NCBI GenBank assembly: GCA_903872255.1
Contig: CAIQJW010000320.1
Coordinates: forward strand, 1 to 5,327
Source of the DNA: an uncultured delta proteobacterium
GTDB taxonomy: Bacteria; Desulfobacterota; Syntrophorhabdia; Syntrophorhabdales; Syntrophorhabdaceae
Length of the DNA stretch: 5,327 bases
Direction: 5' to 3'
The translations under genes were made by a program, and so were the position numbers. Of this stretch, positions 5,286-5,327 are shown piece by piece. The notes under the pieces are model-generated. The model did no database searches, was not told the DNA's origin, and saw only the letters and a list, made by a program, of their open reading frames with translations. The first letter of the stretch is position 1; the number at the start of each line of letters is the position of its first letter.

Positions 5286-5327
5286 GAGCCCTTTGAAAGC
5301 CTTGAAACCAGAAACAATAATAAAAAC

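Noticed and set aside
5052..5317. Two minus-strand frames at the right end with LESRNP and LDSRLRGNDG peptides
   Set aside because: These peptides are translations of a dispersed repeat and of the antisense of the rlmE 3' end, not real genes.
1..5327. CRISPR array, tRNA or rRNA gene, integrase, toxin-antitoxin or defence module
   Set aside because: I found no regularly spaced repeats, cloverleaf or rRNA-like stretch, recombinase motifs or paired small toxin-antitoxin frames; nearly all bases are explained by housekeeping-type genes.

Overview
The window looks like ordinary chromosome from a Gram-negative, probably anaerobic bacterium. Moderately GC-rich coding sequence, good Shine-Dalgarno sites, an AsmA/DUF748-type envelope protein and an ATTCCCGC...GCGGGAAT dispersed repeat together suggest a deltaproteobacterial lineage (Desulfobacterota or relatives). 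That placement is inference; no rRNA or other marker allows a firm call.

Layout. Bases 1-1100 hold, on the minus strand, the first 366 codons of an AsmA/DUF748-like membrane-anchored protein whose 3' end lies outside the window. An 84-bp divergent intergenic region (1101-1184) follows; it contains a perfect 12-bp palindrome that supplies a TATAAT -10 box on each strand. Rightward from it runs a compact set of four genes: an MTH1187/YkoF-type thiamine-binding protein (1185-1499), an FAHD1-like fumarylacetoacetate hydrolase family enzyme (up to 2226, start uncertain), a free-standing MetG-C-terminal/Trbp111-type tRNA-binding domain protein (2263-2592) and a Na/Pi cotransporter family protein with a PhoU-like tail (2599-4233). 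Gaps of 13, 36 and 6 nt suggest one transcript. A second likely promoter at about 4249-4278 precedes a CopZ-like metal-binding protein (4299-4502), followed by rlmE (4593-5186), the 23S rRNA U2552 2'-O-methyltransferase. The last 140 bp carry a 72-bp repeat element with imperfect terminal inverted repeats, whose inner hairpin and T-rich tail may end the rlmE transcript.

How the genes fit together. No single pathway joins them: they cover vitamin binding, 2-oxoacid-type chemistry, tRNA binding, phosphate homeostasis, metal handling and rRNA modification. I see no defence system, CRISPR array, transposase or secondary-metabolite cluster. The most informative oddities are a palindrome that overlaps the only standard start of the FAH gene, the repeat element downstream of rlmE, a loss of the QSSS signature in the second half of the phosphate transporter, the missing Shine-Dalgarno site of rlmE together with a small overlapping upstream ORF, and the symmetric divergent promoter. 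No stretch longer than 300 bases lacks a gene.
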